NCBI GenBank assembly: GCA_020634375.1
Contig: JACKBX010000002.1
Coordinates: 1 to 64,000, forward strand
Source of the DNA: Ardenticatenaceae bacterium
GTDB taxonomy: Bacteria > Chloroflexota > Anaerolineae > Promineifilales > Promineifilaceae
Length of the DNA stretch: 64,000 bases
Reading direction: 5' to 3'
Shown here: positions 41,321 to 51,658 of the stretch, one piece after another
Layout: the number at the start of each line of letters is the position of its first letter
Numbering within the stretch: the stretch's first letter is position 1
Notes under the pieces: generated by a model
The model's database searches: none
What the model was told of the DNA's origin: nothing
What the model saw: the letters and a program-made list of their open reading frames with translations, nothing else
Translations under genes and position numbers: made by a program

Positions 41321-44300
41321 TTATGGAGAGTAATTAGTAATCAACGTGCGCAATAATTCGATATCGGTGATTCGCCCATACATCCCCATTCCTTCTCCTT
41401 GACCATTATTGATACCTCTGACTGTGCCATTGACAATCAGGGGAGCACCAGAATCCCCTCCTGTGGTTGAAGTAGGCTGAACAAAAATTGCTGGGTATGT
41501 TCCAGACCCATTTTTCCGTCGTGCAGGGCCAGTGCCTACTATTTGAGTAGAATACAATCCGTTTGCTACATCTGGATTAAAGGTAACAGCTTGTAAGGCA
41601 GAACCACTGACGTTGTCCCTCACTTCACCTATAGAAGCAGCTTCTATATCGGGCAATACATCCCGAGGGAAAATCAGCAAGGTCAGACCATTTTCCATAT
41701 CTCCTAACTCGCTGCCGTAATGAATTGCGATGTTTAGAGTATTAGTCGGCCCAAAAATTGTAACCTCTGTCCCTGTGTTTGGGTCAATTATAGAAAGCCT
41801 ACGGATATCACCGGGCGCAAAATCACCTAAAAAGTGATTACTTGTAAGTGCTGCATTGAAGTCAATAAATGTTAAAGTTCCACTGAATGGATTAGGGTAT
41901 TTATCCCGGTCATTTAATGTTATTTGATAGAGCAATACATAGTCAGGAAGAGTTGTGGGAGGAGGGGTATCTACAGAGTTGCATTCTGGCCCTCCTCCTG
42001 CATCGTAGGGATCATTGCACCAGGCTGGGTCGTGCCCTGTCGGGTCAACCGTTACAAGGGGCCGATTTTCCACATAACTGTACCTGTTATACGACTGCGG
42101 GTTGGCGGGGTCGGGCACAACCGTGTCGGCACTGGCGAACCTGCCTATGCCGCTCACGTAAAAGCGGGCATTCATGTAAATGAGGCCAATGTCATTGCTG
42201 CCGCCGTTTTCGCCGCTTTTGTGCCCGGTAAAGCCGCGGTCGCTGATGGCGCTCTGCTGGCTCGTGGGCGCGGTGCGATAGTCGCCAAAGGGGGTATAGC
42301 GCACCACATCGCCCACCGGGTTGCCCGCCGCATCCGTCATGGCGCTGGCGCTGCCCAGGTGGTCGCTGTAGAGGTAGAACAGGCCATCGTTTGCAATGTC
42401 TAAGTCGCCGGTGACACGCACGGCTACGGCTTGCCCCGCCAGAAAGTAAGTGCTGCGTTGAATGGTATACTGCCCCCCTGATGGGGCGCTGCCCTCCTCC
42501 AGGCTGCTCATCGCCATGCCATCGCCTACCCACAAGTCGCCTTTAGGTATCTCAAGATCAAACCCTATTGTCACCGTTACAGAGCGAACGGTGGAACCGC
42601 TGCTGTTGGTACATGTCAGGGTATAGGTGCGAGAACCCCAGTCAAACCCTTTGAAGTTCTGGCTGCCGCTTAACGCTTTGTCGCCTGTCCAACTATCGGA
42701 AGCAGTACAAGTATGGGCATCACTGCTGCTCCAGGCCAGGGTGAAGCCGCTGTATGGGGGGACAATCAAGTTGGTCTGTCCATTGGCCGTGAAGGTGACG
42801 GTGGGTTCGGGGACAATGCTAACGGTGACAGAGATGGCCGTTTCCCCATAATCATTCTCACAAGTGAGCGTGTAGACTTGGCTGCCGCTGCCAAAGCCAT
42901 GCATACTCTCGCTGCCTGTCAGGGGCGGGGGGGTTGGTGACCAACTGGCAGCACAGGAATTGGCATCACTACTGCTCCAGGCCAGTGTAAAGTTCGTATA
43001 TGGCGGCAAAGACAGAGCGCTTTGCCCATTGGCCGTCAAGATAACTGTAGGTGGCAAGAAACGCACCTCTTCCTCGTAATTGGGGAAGGGGGTGTAAATG
43101 ACGCTGTCGTCCGGGTTCATGGTCTTGACCCGTTGCCCGGCAGCATCATAGGTGAACTGGGTCACATCGCCCGTCACAGTATTTGTCACCGTCGTCAGCC
43201 GATTTTCCACATCAAAGATATGTAAATAACTATCGGTTTCCTCACTACGGGTGGTCATGTTGCCATTGGCATCGTAGCAAAAGAATTGGTCGCCAATTTG
43301 CTTAACAGCGTGTGGTAAAGCTTGATCGGGCAGTGGTGTGGAGCAACTGCTGTTCCAGGTTGTGTAATCATAAGTGTTGCCGCCACCGTAGTCTGTCAAG
43401 TTCCCTAACCTATCATAATGGTAGCCATTGTAGGTAGCGGGCAGGTCATCCGTATGGTCATAGTTGGCTATGCCACCAGTTGCCTCAGCCGCAACTAAAC
43501 GATTCAAATGGTCGTAGCCAAAGGTTTGGGTGTCTACTCCCTCTGTATTTGTTGTGGTCAATTGAGTAATGTTGCCAACCAAGTCATATTGATAGTTGAA
43601 GTCGGGCAAAGCATCATTATTGCTCCCATGTTGAATGGCCGCCAGCCGGAAGTTGTTGGTGACTATATTTCCAGAGGTAACTTCATCATAGTAATCATAG
43701 GTGGTGTTTACGCCATTTGACCGGGCAAATGAAATCATTTGGCCCATTGCGTTGTAGGTTATGCCCTCTACTACGGAACCGGCTACGTTACCTGTCAGGC
43801 GATTTTCCCCCTCATGGTCATAGGCCACAGTGACCACTTCGCCATCGGGGTAGGTTGTGGTTGTGGGGCGGTGCAAGGCGTCAAAGCCGCCATACTGCAT
43901 GGTGTAGGAACGGCCGTCAATCACCCGTTCATGCTCTGTTAAATGGCCCAGTACATCATAGTGGAACACTTCATAATTTTGCTCGGGTGCACCAGACCAA
44001 CTTATCTTGCTGTTTTGCCCAACATCTATGTTGTCGAATTCGCGGTAATCGTCTAATTGTAACGTTCCCCATTTGGCTTGGCTCACAAATGTCCAGGACA
44101 ATCCACCCCATTCAGGATCGCTTTCCTCGTATTTCTCAAAAGTCCGTACAATCGCATTCATGATTGTTGGATCGTTTTCTTCCCGTACTGCCACCCGGAA
44201 TTGCCTGTTGCCATCTGCTGTCAAAATCGCTTCATACCAAACACCTTTTTCCAGTGTCAACAATACTTCCTGGCTGTGTTCCGTACCCTGAAAAATATCT

Positions 44301-47300
44301 AAAACAATATCTGTATTGGTGAAATACAAACCCCAGCGACGATAATCAGATTGGCCATAAGTCCCAGCTCTAATCGAAGCGGTGCCTGTCGTTGTTGTCC
44401 CAGTAAACTGAAAGCGAATCTTGATGCCTTGTCCATCCTCGATAGTTTCCGTGCGCCTTGCATCATCAGACCAATCCCCGCTTCCTGTAATTTGAACTGT
44501 ATCATTGACAGTTACATTACCGTTACTGCTCCAGCCTGCGGGTAGAGTCGTGCCGGTGAAAGTATCCAGGCGTTGTAGTTGGTCATATTCATAGGTTGCC
44601 AATGCCTCTGGAGATTCGCAATCAATGGTTTCAATTTCTTCGAAGTATTGTCCTAAAGCCTTTTGCGTTGGACGACCGAGTTCATCGTAAGCAAAGCAAA
44701 GTGCTTGTTGGTTCGCATCCAGTTGTTCTGTCAGGCTGCCCAGAGCGTCATATGTATAAGACCATTCGCCCATATCTGGGTCATCCATAGCGGTCTTGCG
44801 CCCCAAGTTGTCGTATTGCATCACAACATGCCGCAGCATTTCTGTCTCTACAGGATCTCCATCCACAGTGCCATCTGTAGTGACCACCTCTTGCAGATTG
44901 CCTTGAATGTCATAGTAATAGCGGGTGCGACTGTAGGAAGTATAGGGGTCTTCCCCTTCATTCTCTTGTACTATTGCCAATTGCCCCAGGCTGTTACTCA
45001 TTTGGCCGACGATGTGTCCATTAGCATCCTTGATATTTGTTAATGCCAGCTTGTTACGGCCATCTACAGTAAGTGTGTTGATGATGTAATAGCTGTATTC
45101 AGTGGTGGTCTCATCTGGAGGGGTGATGGTTAACGGCCGTCCCAGTGCATCGTACGTTGTGGTTGTATGCGGCTGGCTGGTGCATTCATCAGTTATAAAT
45201 GGGGATTGCGGCCATACCTTGCCCTGGTCTGTGTAAAAGGCAACATCAAAAAGGACGGATTCACAAGTGACATTCCCCAGAGCGTTGTAATCCATCATAC
45301 TAATGATTTCCCGGCTCTTATCTTCACCATCTAGCCAATTCCAGAGACTGCGAGTTTGAATAGGTCGGCCAAACCCATCATAAAAAGTCTGGTCGGCATA
45401 AGCATAGCCACTGTTAGAGTCAGTTGGAGCAGGGAAGCTGCTTGGACGTTGTGTGACGCTTATAATGAAGGGAGCATCTCCAACCGGGTTCAAAAATGTT
45501 GTATTGTTATTCCATGTGTTATCCCAATATCTATAACGCGTCAGCGGATCGCCATTCCACTTATTGCTGTCGCCAAAACCAGCAAAACTGTAGCCATCAT
45601 AGACGGCAAACAATCGCCCAAAGGGGTCATACTCGTATTTAGTCGTCAACCCATTTGGTTCCGTTACCTGTTTTAGCAGCCCTGATTGCACCTGGAAGCC
45701 ATCCAACGCTACGCCGTTAAAGCCATAGAATTGAAACGTTGTTACATCGCCGGCAGGGTTCGTCGCAGCTACAGGATAGAGATGATAGGTTCCATCAAAA
45801 GTGTAGGATGTCTCAAACGCCACATCGTTAGGGTCATCCCAAGGGGCAGTGTTCTCAACTGCATTCCAGCCACTGTCATACACCCGGTAACCATAGGCAG
45901 AATGAGATGTGGAACTGACCAGATTCCCATAGACGTCTCGTTCTTGTTGCGTTTCAATGGTTTGTCGCGGATAAACGCAGCCTGTTGGTTCAGGATTCAG
46001 GTCACTGCATTGGATAGCCTGAAACTGACGTATGCGAGTGACAAAACCATAAGTGGGTGCTGTTTCTTGAGTCGTCGCATCATCATAGTAATACCAGGCA
46101 CCATTCAATAAGGTGTCATTGCCGTCGTAAGTCGCAACAAGCTTGGGTGCACCGACAATCCAGTCAGTACTATTCGGCTGATATTTGGTAATGGTATAGT
46201 TGTAGGGTGTTGTAGCATCGGCATCATCATAAAGATTGACACGAGTTATATTGCCGTACTGGGTTCCATTTTGGTAAGCAGCGTCATATTCATATGTTAT
46301 TTTGGTTGAAAGGGTATTGTTGTTACTATATTGATAGTTCCTGACGACGCTGGCGTATGTCAAGTCATAGTAACTCCCCTGATCGCGTACGTAGTCTGTG
46401 TCTATCTTTTGAAGAGCGGCGCCTGAGTCATTCTGCTGCTCTTTCCAATCAACCCACCCCATCATATTTCTCGCACGCATAAAGCGTGTCACTTGTCGCG
46501 TTAATTCTTGCTCCCCTACATCATATTGGATGACTGTTGTTTCCTCAAAACCAACTAGATTCCCATGAGGGTAACTATAACCAGATATACCGTCGTGCGT
46601 AGTACAATTGCTGGCATTTGCCAAGTTACCCAAGTCTCCATCCTCTTGGTCATAACATGGCGCGCTGTAAGTGTAGTCGGTGACAGCGGCTGTAGTCCCA
46701 TGCATCCCATCCCATGATTCTGCCTGAGTGACATAGTAGGATTGTCCATAATCTGGCACATTGGATAACACCCAATCCAAATCACCATCACCATCATAGT
46801 CAAACCAGATGTAAGAGTAGTTAGAACGGCCGTCCCCTTCATAGGTGAAGGCGACTGTCCCGCCATAGCCATTTTCTACCTGTTCCAAATAGGCGAATTC
46901 CCAACAAGACTCATCGGCCGATTCCCTGGTGCCATGTTTCTTCGTAATGTAATCGAAGGTTGTTGTGGGTAGACTAGCGGCACCATTAGCCGTTTCCTCA
47001 CGAATGTAAGTCACAAGGTATGTAATACTGTTCCACTCGCCATGTGAGCAATCATAATTATTATGCCCCTGTTGCCCTAACCCGATGTCTACGACGCGAT
47101 AGGGTGTGCCCAGATTCCCATGATACAAGTTAATGGCATCCACCCGGTGACCATTGTTGGGGAATGTAATTTTACTGGCATAACTACCACTAACACGCGT
47201 ATTTGCATCAGAGGCTAGTGCCACAAAATTATACCGAATCTCACTTAGGCGGGCGTTCCCTGAGGTGATATCAGTTTCATCTCCACTGACCGCGTAATTC

Positions 47301-48682
47301 TTTTCATATCGTTCGGTTGGTTCTTCCCATTCAACATAGTCATATTGAATTTGATTCCCGTATACATCGGTTATCGTATCTACACGCCAGCGCAGCCCAC
47401 CATAATCTTCCCACAGGCCTTCATGTTGAGCGCCTTCAGTCTCCAAAAGTTTTGGCCACACAAGCTGTCCTGTTTCAGAATCCTCGGTAAAGCCCAAACG
47501 ATAGACCGTGCCATCGGCAGTTGTTACCCGCCAGTAAACACCATCCACATTCTCAGTTGCAGCATCCGCAATTTGCTGCACCCGGATGCCGGGTGCATTC
47601 AAAGCATAGAAATTATGGACTGTGCCACTGTTTGTTGTTGAGAACCATTTGAGTGCATAATTTTGTCCATTAATTGCCAACGAGAAGTGGTCTCCATGCT
47701 TCATATGATAATGGCTACCATCCCACCACAACTGCGTGGCTGTGCGTGATATTTCAACATTGTTGATATTCCAACCCAATCCCAACGGCCCCTGGTCTAT
47801 TTCATCAGAAATAATAGGCCCATCTACGCCACGGCTGGAATAACCAATATCAATATTGGGCTGTAACCCACCCCGGCCGGGGGGTACGGCAATGGGATAC
47901 TGGTAAGTAGCCGCCCCGCTAAAAGCGGAGACAGTTGGTGCTTGCCATTGGTAACGCCAGGGAGAAGGGTCATTGGTTCCGCTGCTGGCTGGGGCTGTCA
48001 ATGCAACCGTTTCTGTATCTGTAGTAGGTAAGTCGGTGGCCCCGGCGATAAGTGTGCCTTGCAGTTCCTCGACCCGAACGCTGATAAGCCCAGTCGCATC
48101 ATGCACCGTCACAGGTGCAAAACGCAGCAAGTCAGGCTGATTTACATCCTGAAAAGCAACATACCAACCAGTTAGAGGCACGCTATTAAGTGTGCGCAGG
48201 TCAAGAACCAGATGGGTTGGTTTTTGCATAACAGGTGCAGGTTGGTCGGTGATTGCATGACGCCAATCCACGTAAAGGCTGACTAACCCGCCATCATAAG
48301 CAACTTCTGATTGATCTGGCAGTGGCACGAACCCCAGGCTAATGCGCACAGAATCGGTGACCGTATCTGTGTCGGCAATGACAGCAACCTGATCATCGAA
48401 AAAAGAAATGGCAGCCCCAGCAGATGTGAGCAAACCGGTTTCAGCCTGGATATCTGGTTTGTCGGGAATTGTAGAAATATTGGTTTGGACTTGAGATAAA
48501 TAATCTGGGGATAAGTCTTCAAGTGTGTTTGCTTCTGCTGGCAGAACCAAAGGAGGTTCTAGTGGTTGGAATTCTGATTCTGGGGAGGAATCAGCAACAA
48601 CAGGTGCAGTCATACCAAACGGTGCTATTAGCACAAGTAGCACCCAAAAACCAATACGGAAAACAAAGCGACGAGTAAACAT
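41321..48682 (-). CDS. full-length secreted RHS/YD-repeat protein with trypsin-like tip
   Basis: About 2453 aa. It has a signal peptide (FRIGFWVLLVLIAPFGMTAPVVA) and an SpvB-like N-terminal region (PPGRGGLQPNIDIGYSSRG, GPLGLGWNI). An FG-GAP-like stretch (DYDGDGDLDWVL) and many YD repeats (YDALGRP, YDNLGRK, YDELGRP, YDANGN) follow. There is an inserted LamG-like domain, two tandem Ig-like repeats (YTLTC), the RHS core (YSDHLGSASAM ... GRFASADTVVPDP ... DPTGH) and a tip of about 250 residues. The tip has GGDSGAPLIVNG, the chymotrypsin-type serine motif, and a candidate His in LTSNHF. The YD shell would encapsulate the tip. I use ATG 48682 with AAGGAGGG 7 nt upstream; the frame to 48787 lacks a signal at its start. 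Confidence 0.92.
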   Translation of the reverse strand: MFTRRFVFRIGFWVLLVLIAPFGMTAPVVADSSPESEFQPLEPPLVLPAEANTLEDLSPDYLSQVQTNISTIPDKPDIQAETGLLTSAGAAISFFDDQVAVIADTDTVTDSVRISLGFVPLPDQSEVAYDGGLVSLYVDWRHAITDQPAPVMQKPTHLVLDLRTLNSVPLTGWYVAFQDVNQPDLLRFAPVTVHDATGLISVRVEELQGTLIAGATDLPTTDTETVALTAPASSGTNDPSPWRYQWQAPTVSAFSGAATYQYPIAVPPGRGGLQPNIDIGYSSRGVDGPIISDEIDQGPLGLGWNINNVEISRTATQLWWDGSHYHMKHGDHFSLAINGQNYALKWFSTTNSGTVHNFYALNAPGIRVQQIADAATENVDGVYWRVTTADGTVYRLGFTEDSETGQLVWPKLLETEGAQHEGLWEDYGGLRWRVDTITDVYGNQIQYDYVEWEEPTERYEKNYAVSGDETDITSGNARLSEIRYNFVALASDANTRVSGSYASKITFPNNGHRVDAINLYHGNLGTPYRVVDIGLGQQGHNNYDCSHGEWNSITYLVTYIREETANGAASLPTTTFDYITKKHGTRESADESCWEFAYLEQVENGYGGTVAFTYEGDGRSNYSYIWFDYDGDGDLDWVLSNVPDYGQSYYVTQAESWDGMHGTTAAVTDYTYSAPCYDQEDGDLGNLANASNCTTHDGISGYSYPHGNLVGFEETTVIQYDVGEQELTRQVTRFMRARNMMGWVDWKEQQNDSGAALQKIDTDYVRDQGSYYDLTYASVVRNYQYSNNNTLSTKITYEYDAAYQNGTQYGNITRVNLYDDADATTPYNYTITKYQPNSTDWIVGAPKLVATYDGNDTLLNGAWYYYDDATTQETAPTYGFVTRIRQFQAIQCSDLNPEPTGCVYPRQTIETQQERDVYGNLVSSTSHSAYGYRVYDSGWNAVENTAPWDDPNDVAFETSYTFDGTYHLYPVAATNPAGDVTTFQFYGFNGVALDGFQVQSGLLKQVTEPNGLTTKYEYDPFGRLFAVYDGYSFAGFGDSNKWNGDPLTRYRYWDNTWNNNTTFLNPVGDAPFIISVTQRPSSFPAPTDSNSGYAYADQTFYDGFGRPIQTRSLWNWLDGEDKSREIISMMDYNALGNVTCESVLFDVAFYTDQGKVWPQSPFITDECTSQPHTTTTYDALGRPLTITPPDETTTEYSYYIINTLTVDGRNKLALTNIKDANGHIVGQMSNSLGQLAIVQENEGEDPYTSYSRTRYYYDIQGNLQEVVTTDGTVDGDPVETEMLRHVVMQYDNLGRKTAMDDPDMGEWSYTYDALGSLTEQLDANQQALCFAYDELGRPTQKALGQYFEEIETIDCESPEALATYEYDQLQRLDTFTGTTLPAGWSSNGNVTVNDTVQITGSGDWSDDARRTETIEDGQGIKIRFQFTGTTTTGTASIRAGTYGQSDYRRWGLYFTNTDIVLDIFQGTEHSQEVLLTLEKGVWYEAILTADGNRQFRVAVREENDPTIMNAIVRTFEKYEESDPEWGGLSWTFVSQAKWGTLQLDDYREFDNIDVGQNSKISWSGAPEQNYEVFHYDVLGHLTEHERVIDGRSYTMQYGGFDALHRPTTTTYPDGEVVTVAYDHEGENRLTGNVAGSVVEGITYNAMGQMISFARSNGVNTTYDYYDEVTSGNIVTNNFRLAAIQHGSNNDALPDFNYQYDLVGNITQLTTTNTEGVDTQTFGYDHLNRLVAAEATGGIANYDHTDDLPATYNGYHYDRLGNLTDYGGGNTYDYTTWNSSCSTPLPDQALPHAVKQIGDQFFCYDANGNMTTRSEETDSYLHIFDVENRLTTVTNTVTGDVTQFTYDAAGQRVKTMNPDDSVIYTPFPNYEEEVRFLPPTVILTANGQSALSLPPYTNFTLAWSSSDANSCAASWSPTPPPLTGSESMHGFGSGSQVYTLTCENDYGETAISVTVSIVPEPTVTFTANGQTNLIVPPYSGFTLAWSSSDAHTCTASDSWTGDKALSGSQNFKGFDWGSRTYTLTCTNSSGSTVRSVTVTIGFDLEIPKGDLWVGDGMAMSSLEEGSAPSGGQYTIQRSTYFLAGQAVAVRVTGDLDIANDGLFYLYSDHLGSASAMTDAAGNPVGDVVRYTPFGDYRTAPTSQQSAISDRGFTGHKSGENGGSNDIGLIYMNARFYVSGIGRFASADTVVPDPANPQSYNRYSYVENRPLVTVDPTGHDPAWCNDPYDAGGGPECNSVDTPPPTTLPDYVLLYQITLNDRDKYPNPFSGTLTFIDFNAALTSNHFLGDFAPGDIRRLSIIDPNTGTEVTIFGPTNTLNIAIHYGSELGDMENGLTLLIFPRDVLPDIEAASIGEVRDNVSGSALQAVTFNPDVANGLYSTQIVGTGPARRKNGSGTYPAIFVQPTSTTGGDSGAPLIVNGTVRGINNGQGEGMGMYGRITDIELLRTLITNYSP

Positions 48683-48976
48683 GAAATCCCTCCTTACAGG
48701 GTGTATGGGTATCTGTTCGCTGATGTGTGAGACTGACGGACTCCTCCAAGTAAGCAATGACAAACTCCCCTTGGCATGGCGCATCAAGCCCTAACAAACA
48801 GATACATTGCAAAAGTGATTGTCGCAGGGTAGCACACCTCTACCTCTGACGATCTACAAATCACCTTCAAAAGAGCTTCAGATTGACTTCAAATTTGTTG
48901 CCCTTTTCATTAAGATACTCTGGACTGGACTTTTGTATTCCCCCTTTACCCCGCTTCCCCAAATTTGATACGATAA

Positions 48977-49355
48977 ATCCCAGAATAAACGTTCTGGGAG
49001 CTGTCGTATGGACGACTTACCCAAGTCAAAGGCATTGGCCCCAAACATGCAGCCGACCTTGCTACTATGGGCATTGATACCTTCGCTGCTCTGGTTGCCG
49101 CTAACCCCGACTACTTGGAAATGACAATGGAAGTGCCGCGCTCACTCATCGACGAGTGGCTGGCGCGTGCGGCGCCCTTGTTGACGAGGTGTTCTCACGC
49201 GAACAGATTGTGGGCGTGGACATGGCGGCAGGGGAGGATGAGACGGCAACGGCCGTTTACGAATGTCTATTTGCTTACAAAATGTGTATTGACTTCTTCT
49301 TGTGCCGGAAGTCAGGGTGGTTTAATGGCAGAGCAATCGTGATCGAAGAAGCATA
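48977..49355 (+). pseudogene. fragment of a helix-hairpin-helix protein
   Basis: In the frame beginning at about 49019 the sequence reads TQVKGIGPKHAADLATMGIDTFAALVAAN... (split: KGIGPKHAADL, MGIDTFAALVAAN, SLIDEWLARA). This is a typical HhH/Rad51-N-like DNA-binding domain. A nearby ATG at 49008 (MDDL) is one frame off, and a further shift follows WLARA, so the gene seems broken. A CCCAGAA/TTCTGGG hairpin (48980-48999) precedes it. It could also be a very short intact domain with a weak start. Confidence 0.4.
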
Positions 49356-49444
49356 GCTGTAATTTACAAGTCCCTTGTGCTTAATTGCTAACCCTATCTA
49401 ATATGAAAGGTATTCCCTAGCAAAGTGCTCAAAGCGTCAGCAGT

Positions 49445-51592
49445 CTATAAGCGCTTTTCCTCTATATCCCACTCTCCAAGTTCAGAGCGGAGGAAAAGAT
49501 AGTGTTTCATTTCGTCAATGCCTGGGCCGGAAACAGGGCGGATTTTCTCATCACGAATCCATTGATGGATTTGCGATTTACTCATCCCAAGCAGAGTGGC
49601 TATCTCAGGAGTAGTCAGTCTGTTTTCTGGCCGCAGACGCCAAACGTCTTTCAATCTAAATAAGTAACGATGACAATCATCAACTCCTGGCCCTGATACG
49701 GCTTTGAGCCGTCCTTTCCGCGCCCATTTTTGTGTGGCTAACAAGGTCAACCCCAATAAGTCAGCCGCTCTGTCCGAGAAAACGTGGTTGAGTAAAAAAA
49801 ATTCAACATCATCTCTATCAAGATGACTTTCATCTAACTCCCCATTTTTAGGAATTAGCCCCCGTTCAATCCAGCGTTTGACAGTATTGATTTTTACACC
49901 CATCCGCCTGGCCAACGCCAACCTACTGACATATGGTTGATTCTCCCGAAGCTTCTGTAGATTCTTTTTGACATTTTGCTTATTAATCTGCAAGTTACTC
50001 AAATCTTGATCTTGTGCAGTTCCCCAAAAACAGGGTATTTTGGACTCCAAAACAAACCTTAGCACTTTCACGTAATTATATCCATAGCAAGATAACATTT
50101 GAGAGGCATAGGTGATTGAAACGAGTTCGTGTTTCTTCGAATAAGGAAAATATGTGTTGTTTTGAATAAGAGTCAGTAAGTCAAAAACTGCTTCTTTACG
50201 AATCGCCCAGATACTACTTCCGTCTACCGATGGGCCTCGAACGGCTTCAAGTAATTGTTCATTGATAAATTGCACCACAATTTTATTGGTGATACCCAAG
50301 AGCATTGCAGCATCTTCAAGCGGCATCGCTGATTCCCATTTTTGTTTTAATGCAAATACGTCTTCTCGTAAATATATCCTCACTTTAAGCCGGGCCTCAG
50401 GAAAATCACCCTCTTGGCTATTGAGAAATTTATAGGCATTCAAGCGCTTAACCACCTCTCTACTTGCTCCTAGTATTTTCATTGCCTCCGCGTCAGGAAC
50501 ATGTGGGAATTGTTTCCGAAAGGCTTCATTTTCCCGATAATATTTCAGATGAAGAATAGAATAATTCAACTTGTAAGTCTGGGCTATGAAATGATAATAA
50601 GTATCAAATACTACTTCGTAGTTAGGATTCTTGAACAATTGCTTATTCAAATCATTGTGAAGATGATTGAAATCGCTTGAAATGTAACCGGTTGGTTTTC
50701 TATTTTCAAGATAACGGTATGCATCTAAGAATTCAATGAATCCTTCGGGCCAATTAAGAATGGCCTTAAACACTGTAGCATATGTGCAGTATCTTTGTTC
50801 CAGAGTTGGTGTATATTGGGGGGGCATCATCTTATCCTCCTGGAAAAACTCAGGATGATGAAAAGTCGATAAGAGAACAGGTTTGCTTGCTATTGTCCGA
50901 GACAAAAGACTTAGAAACCGAAACAACAAGCCGGGTTGTAGAAATAGAGGCTCCATTTTTGTATACGACTCAGGAAGTGGATTCCCATTCATCCAGGAGT
51001 GCAACACCTCCTGAGACAACAGCCCCAGACTGTCATGGGAGAGATCGATTGTGGCACTTTCAGCCAGATCGTAGTTACAAATTTGACAATGACTGCTTGC
51101 CAAATCATTGATATTCAATGGAGACTTACAAGAAGGACATTTTCGTATCAATAGACAGTGATGGTCAAGGCAGGCCGTTGCATTAATAAGAAACCAATCT
51201 CTACGATGGTATGCTCTCTCTCTTAAGCAATTTGGGCAGTAGGCCAAATCTCGTCTAGACCATAGATGTCGCTTTTTGGATCCCACACTAAGGAATTCTA
51301 ACGAATTGTCACAGGGTTTTTTTGGGGATAAATTTTCTCCTTGATCTAGAAAATGACTCAAACTATTCAACGATGCTTTATAAAGATTGTTTATAGGCAC
51401 TTGTGTCATAAAAGAAATATTTTGAAACCAAACCAACTTATATTTTTTCCCTTTACCAAAGGCCAAATTATCCAAAAGGGCTGTTGAAGAATACATATTG
51501 AGTTTTACCAGTCGCGTAAGGAACGATAACAAGGATTCACCAGGCCAAATTACGGAGCGAACAAGCAGCGGTTTTAATTCAGTTTTAGGCAT
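49445..51592 (-). CDS. tniQ: TniQ/TnsD-family target selector with C-terminal HTH array
   Basis: 715 aa. The N-terminal TniQ domain (WPGESLLSFLTRLVKLN, then the zinc-binding CPNCLRERAYHRRDW...CLDHHCLLIRKCPSC, CQICNYDL) is typical of TnsD/TniQ proteins that direct a Tn7-like transposase to its target. The C-terminal half has at least four excisionase/MerR-like HTH modules: AMLLGITNKIVVQFI, LARRMGVKINTVKRWIE, AADLLGLTLLATQKWAR and IATLLGMSKSQIHQWIR. Three of the four share a following VSGPGVDD-, VSGPGIDE- or VRGPSVDG-type loop. This array may read a specific attachment site. A strong terminator separates it from tnsC. Confidence 0.88.
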   Translation of the reverse strand: MPKTELKPLLVRSVIWPGESLLSFLTRLVKLNMYSSTALLDNLAFGKGKKYKLVWFQNISFMTQVPINNLYKASLNSLSHFLDQGENLSPKKPCDNSLEFLSVGSKKRHLWSRRDLAYCPNCLRERAYHRRDWFLINATACLDHHCLLIRKCPSCKSPLNINDLASSHCQICNYDLAESATIDLSHDSLGLLSQEVLHSWMNGNPLPESYTKMEPLFLQPGLLFRFLSLLSRTIASKPVLLSTFHHPEFFQEDKMMPPQYTPTLEQRYCTYATVFKAILNWPEGFIEFLDAYRYLENRKPTGYISSDFNHLHNDLNKQLFKNPNYEVVFDTYYHFIAQTYKLNYSILHLKYYRENEAFRKQFPHVPDAEAMKILGASREVVKRLNAYKFLNSQEGDFPEARLKVRIYLREDVFALKQKWESAMPLEDAAMLLGITNKIVVQFINEQLLEAVRGPSVDGSSIWAIRKEAVFDLLTLIQNNTYFPYSKKHELVSITYASQMLSCYGYNYVKVLRFVLESKIPCFWGTAQDQDLSNLQINKQNVKKNLQKLRENQPYVSRLALARRMGVKINTVKRWIERGLIPKNGELDESHLDRDDVEFFLLNHVFSDRAADLLGLTLLATQKWARKGRLKAVSGPGVDDCHRYLFRLKDVWRLRPENRLTTPEIATLLGMSKSQIHQWIRDEKIRPVSGPGIDEMKHYLFLRSELGEWDIEEKRL

Positions 51593-51614
51593 TGCATTTC
51601 TCCAAACATTTACA

Positions 51615-51653
51615 AAAAGGGCGGTGGTTTTATTTTAAAACCACCGCCCTTTT
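51615..51653. terminator. perfect 18-bp hairpin between tnsC and tniQ
   Basis: Arms AAAAGGGCGGTGGTTTTA (51615-51632) and its exact complement (51636-51653) with a 3-nt loop, and T-runs on both strands. On the minus strand it ends the tnsABC transcript before tniQ. TniQ must therefore come from read-through or its own promoter. Confidence 0.85.
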
Positions 51654-51658
51654 CAACA

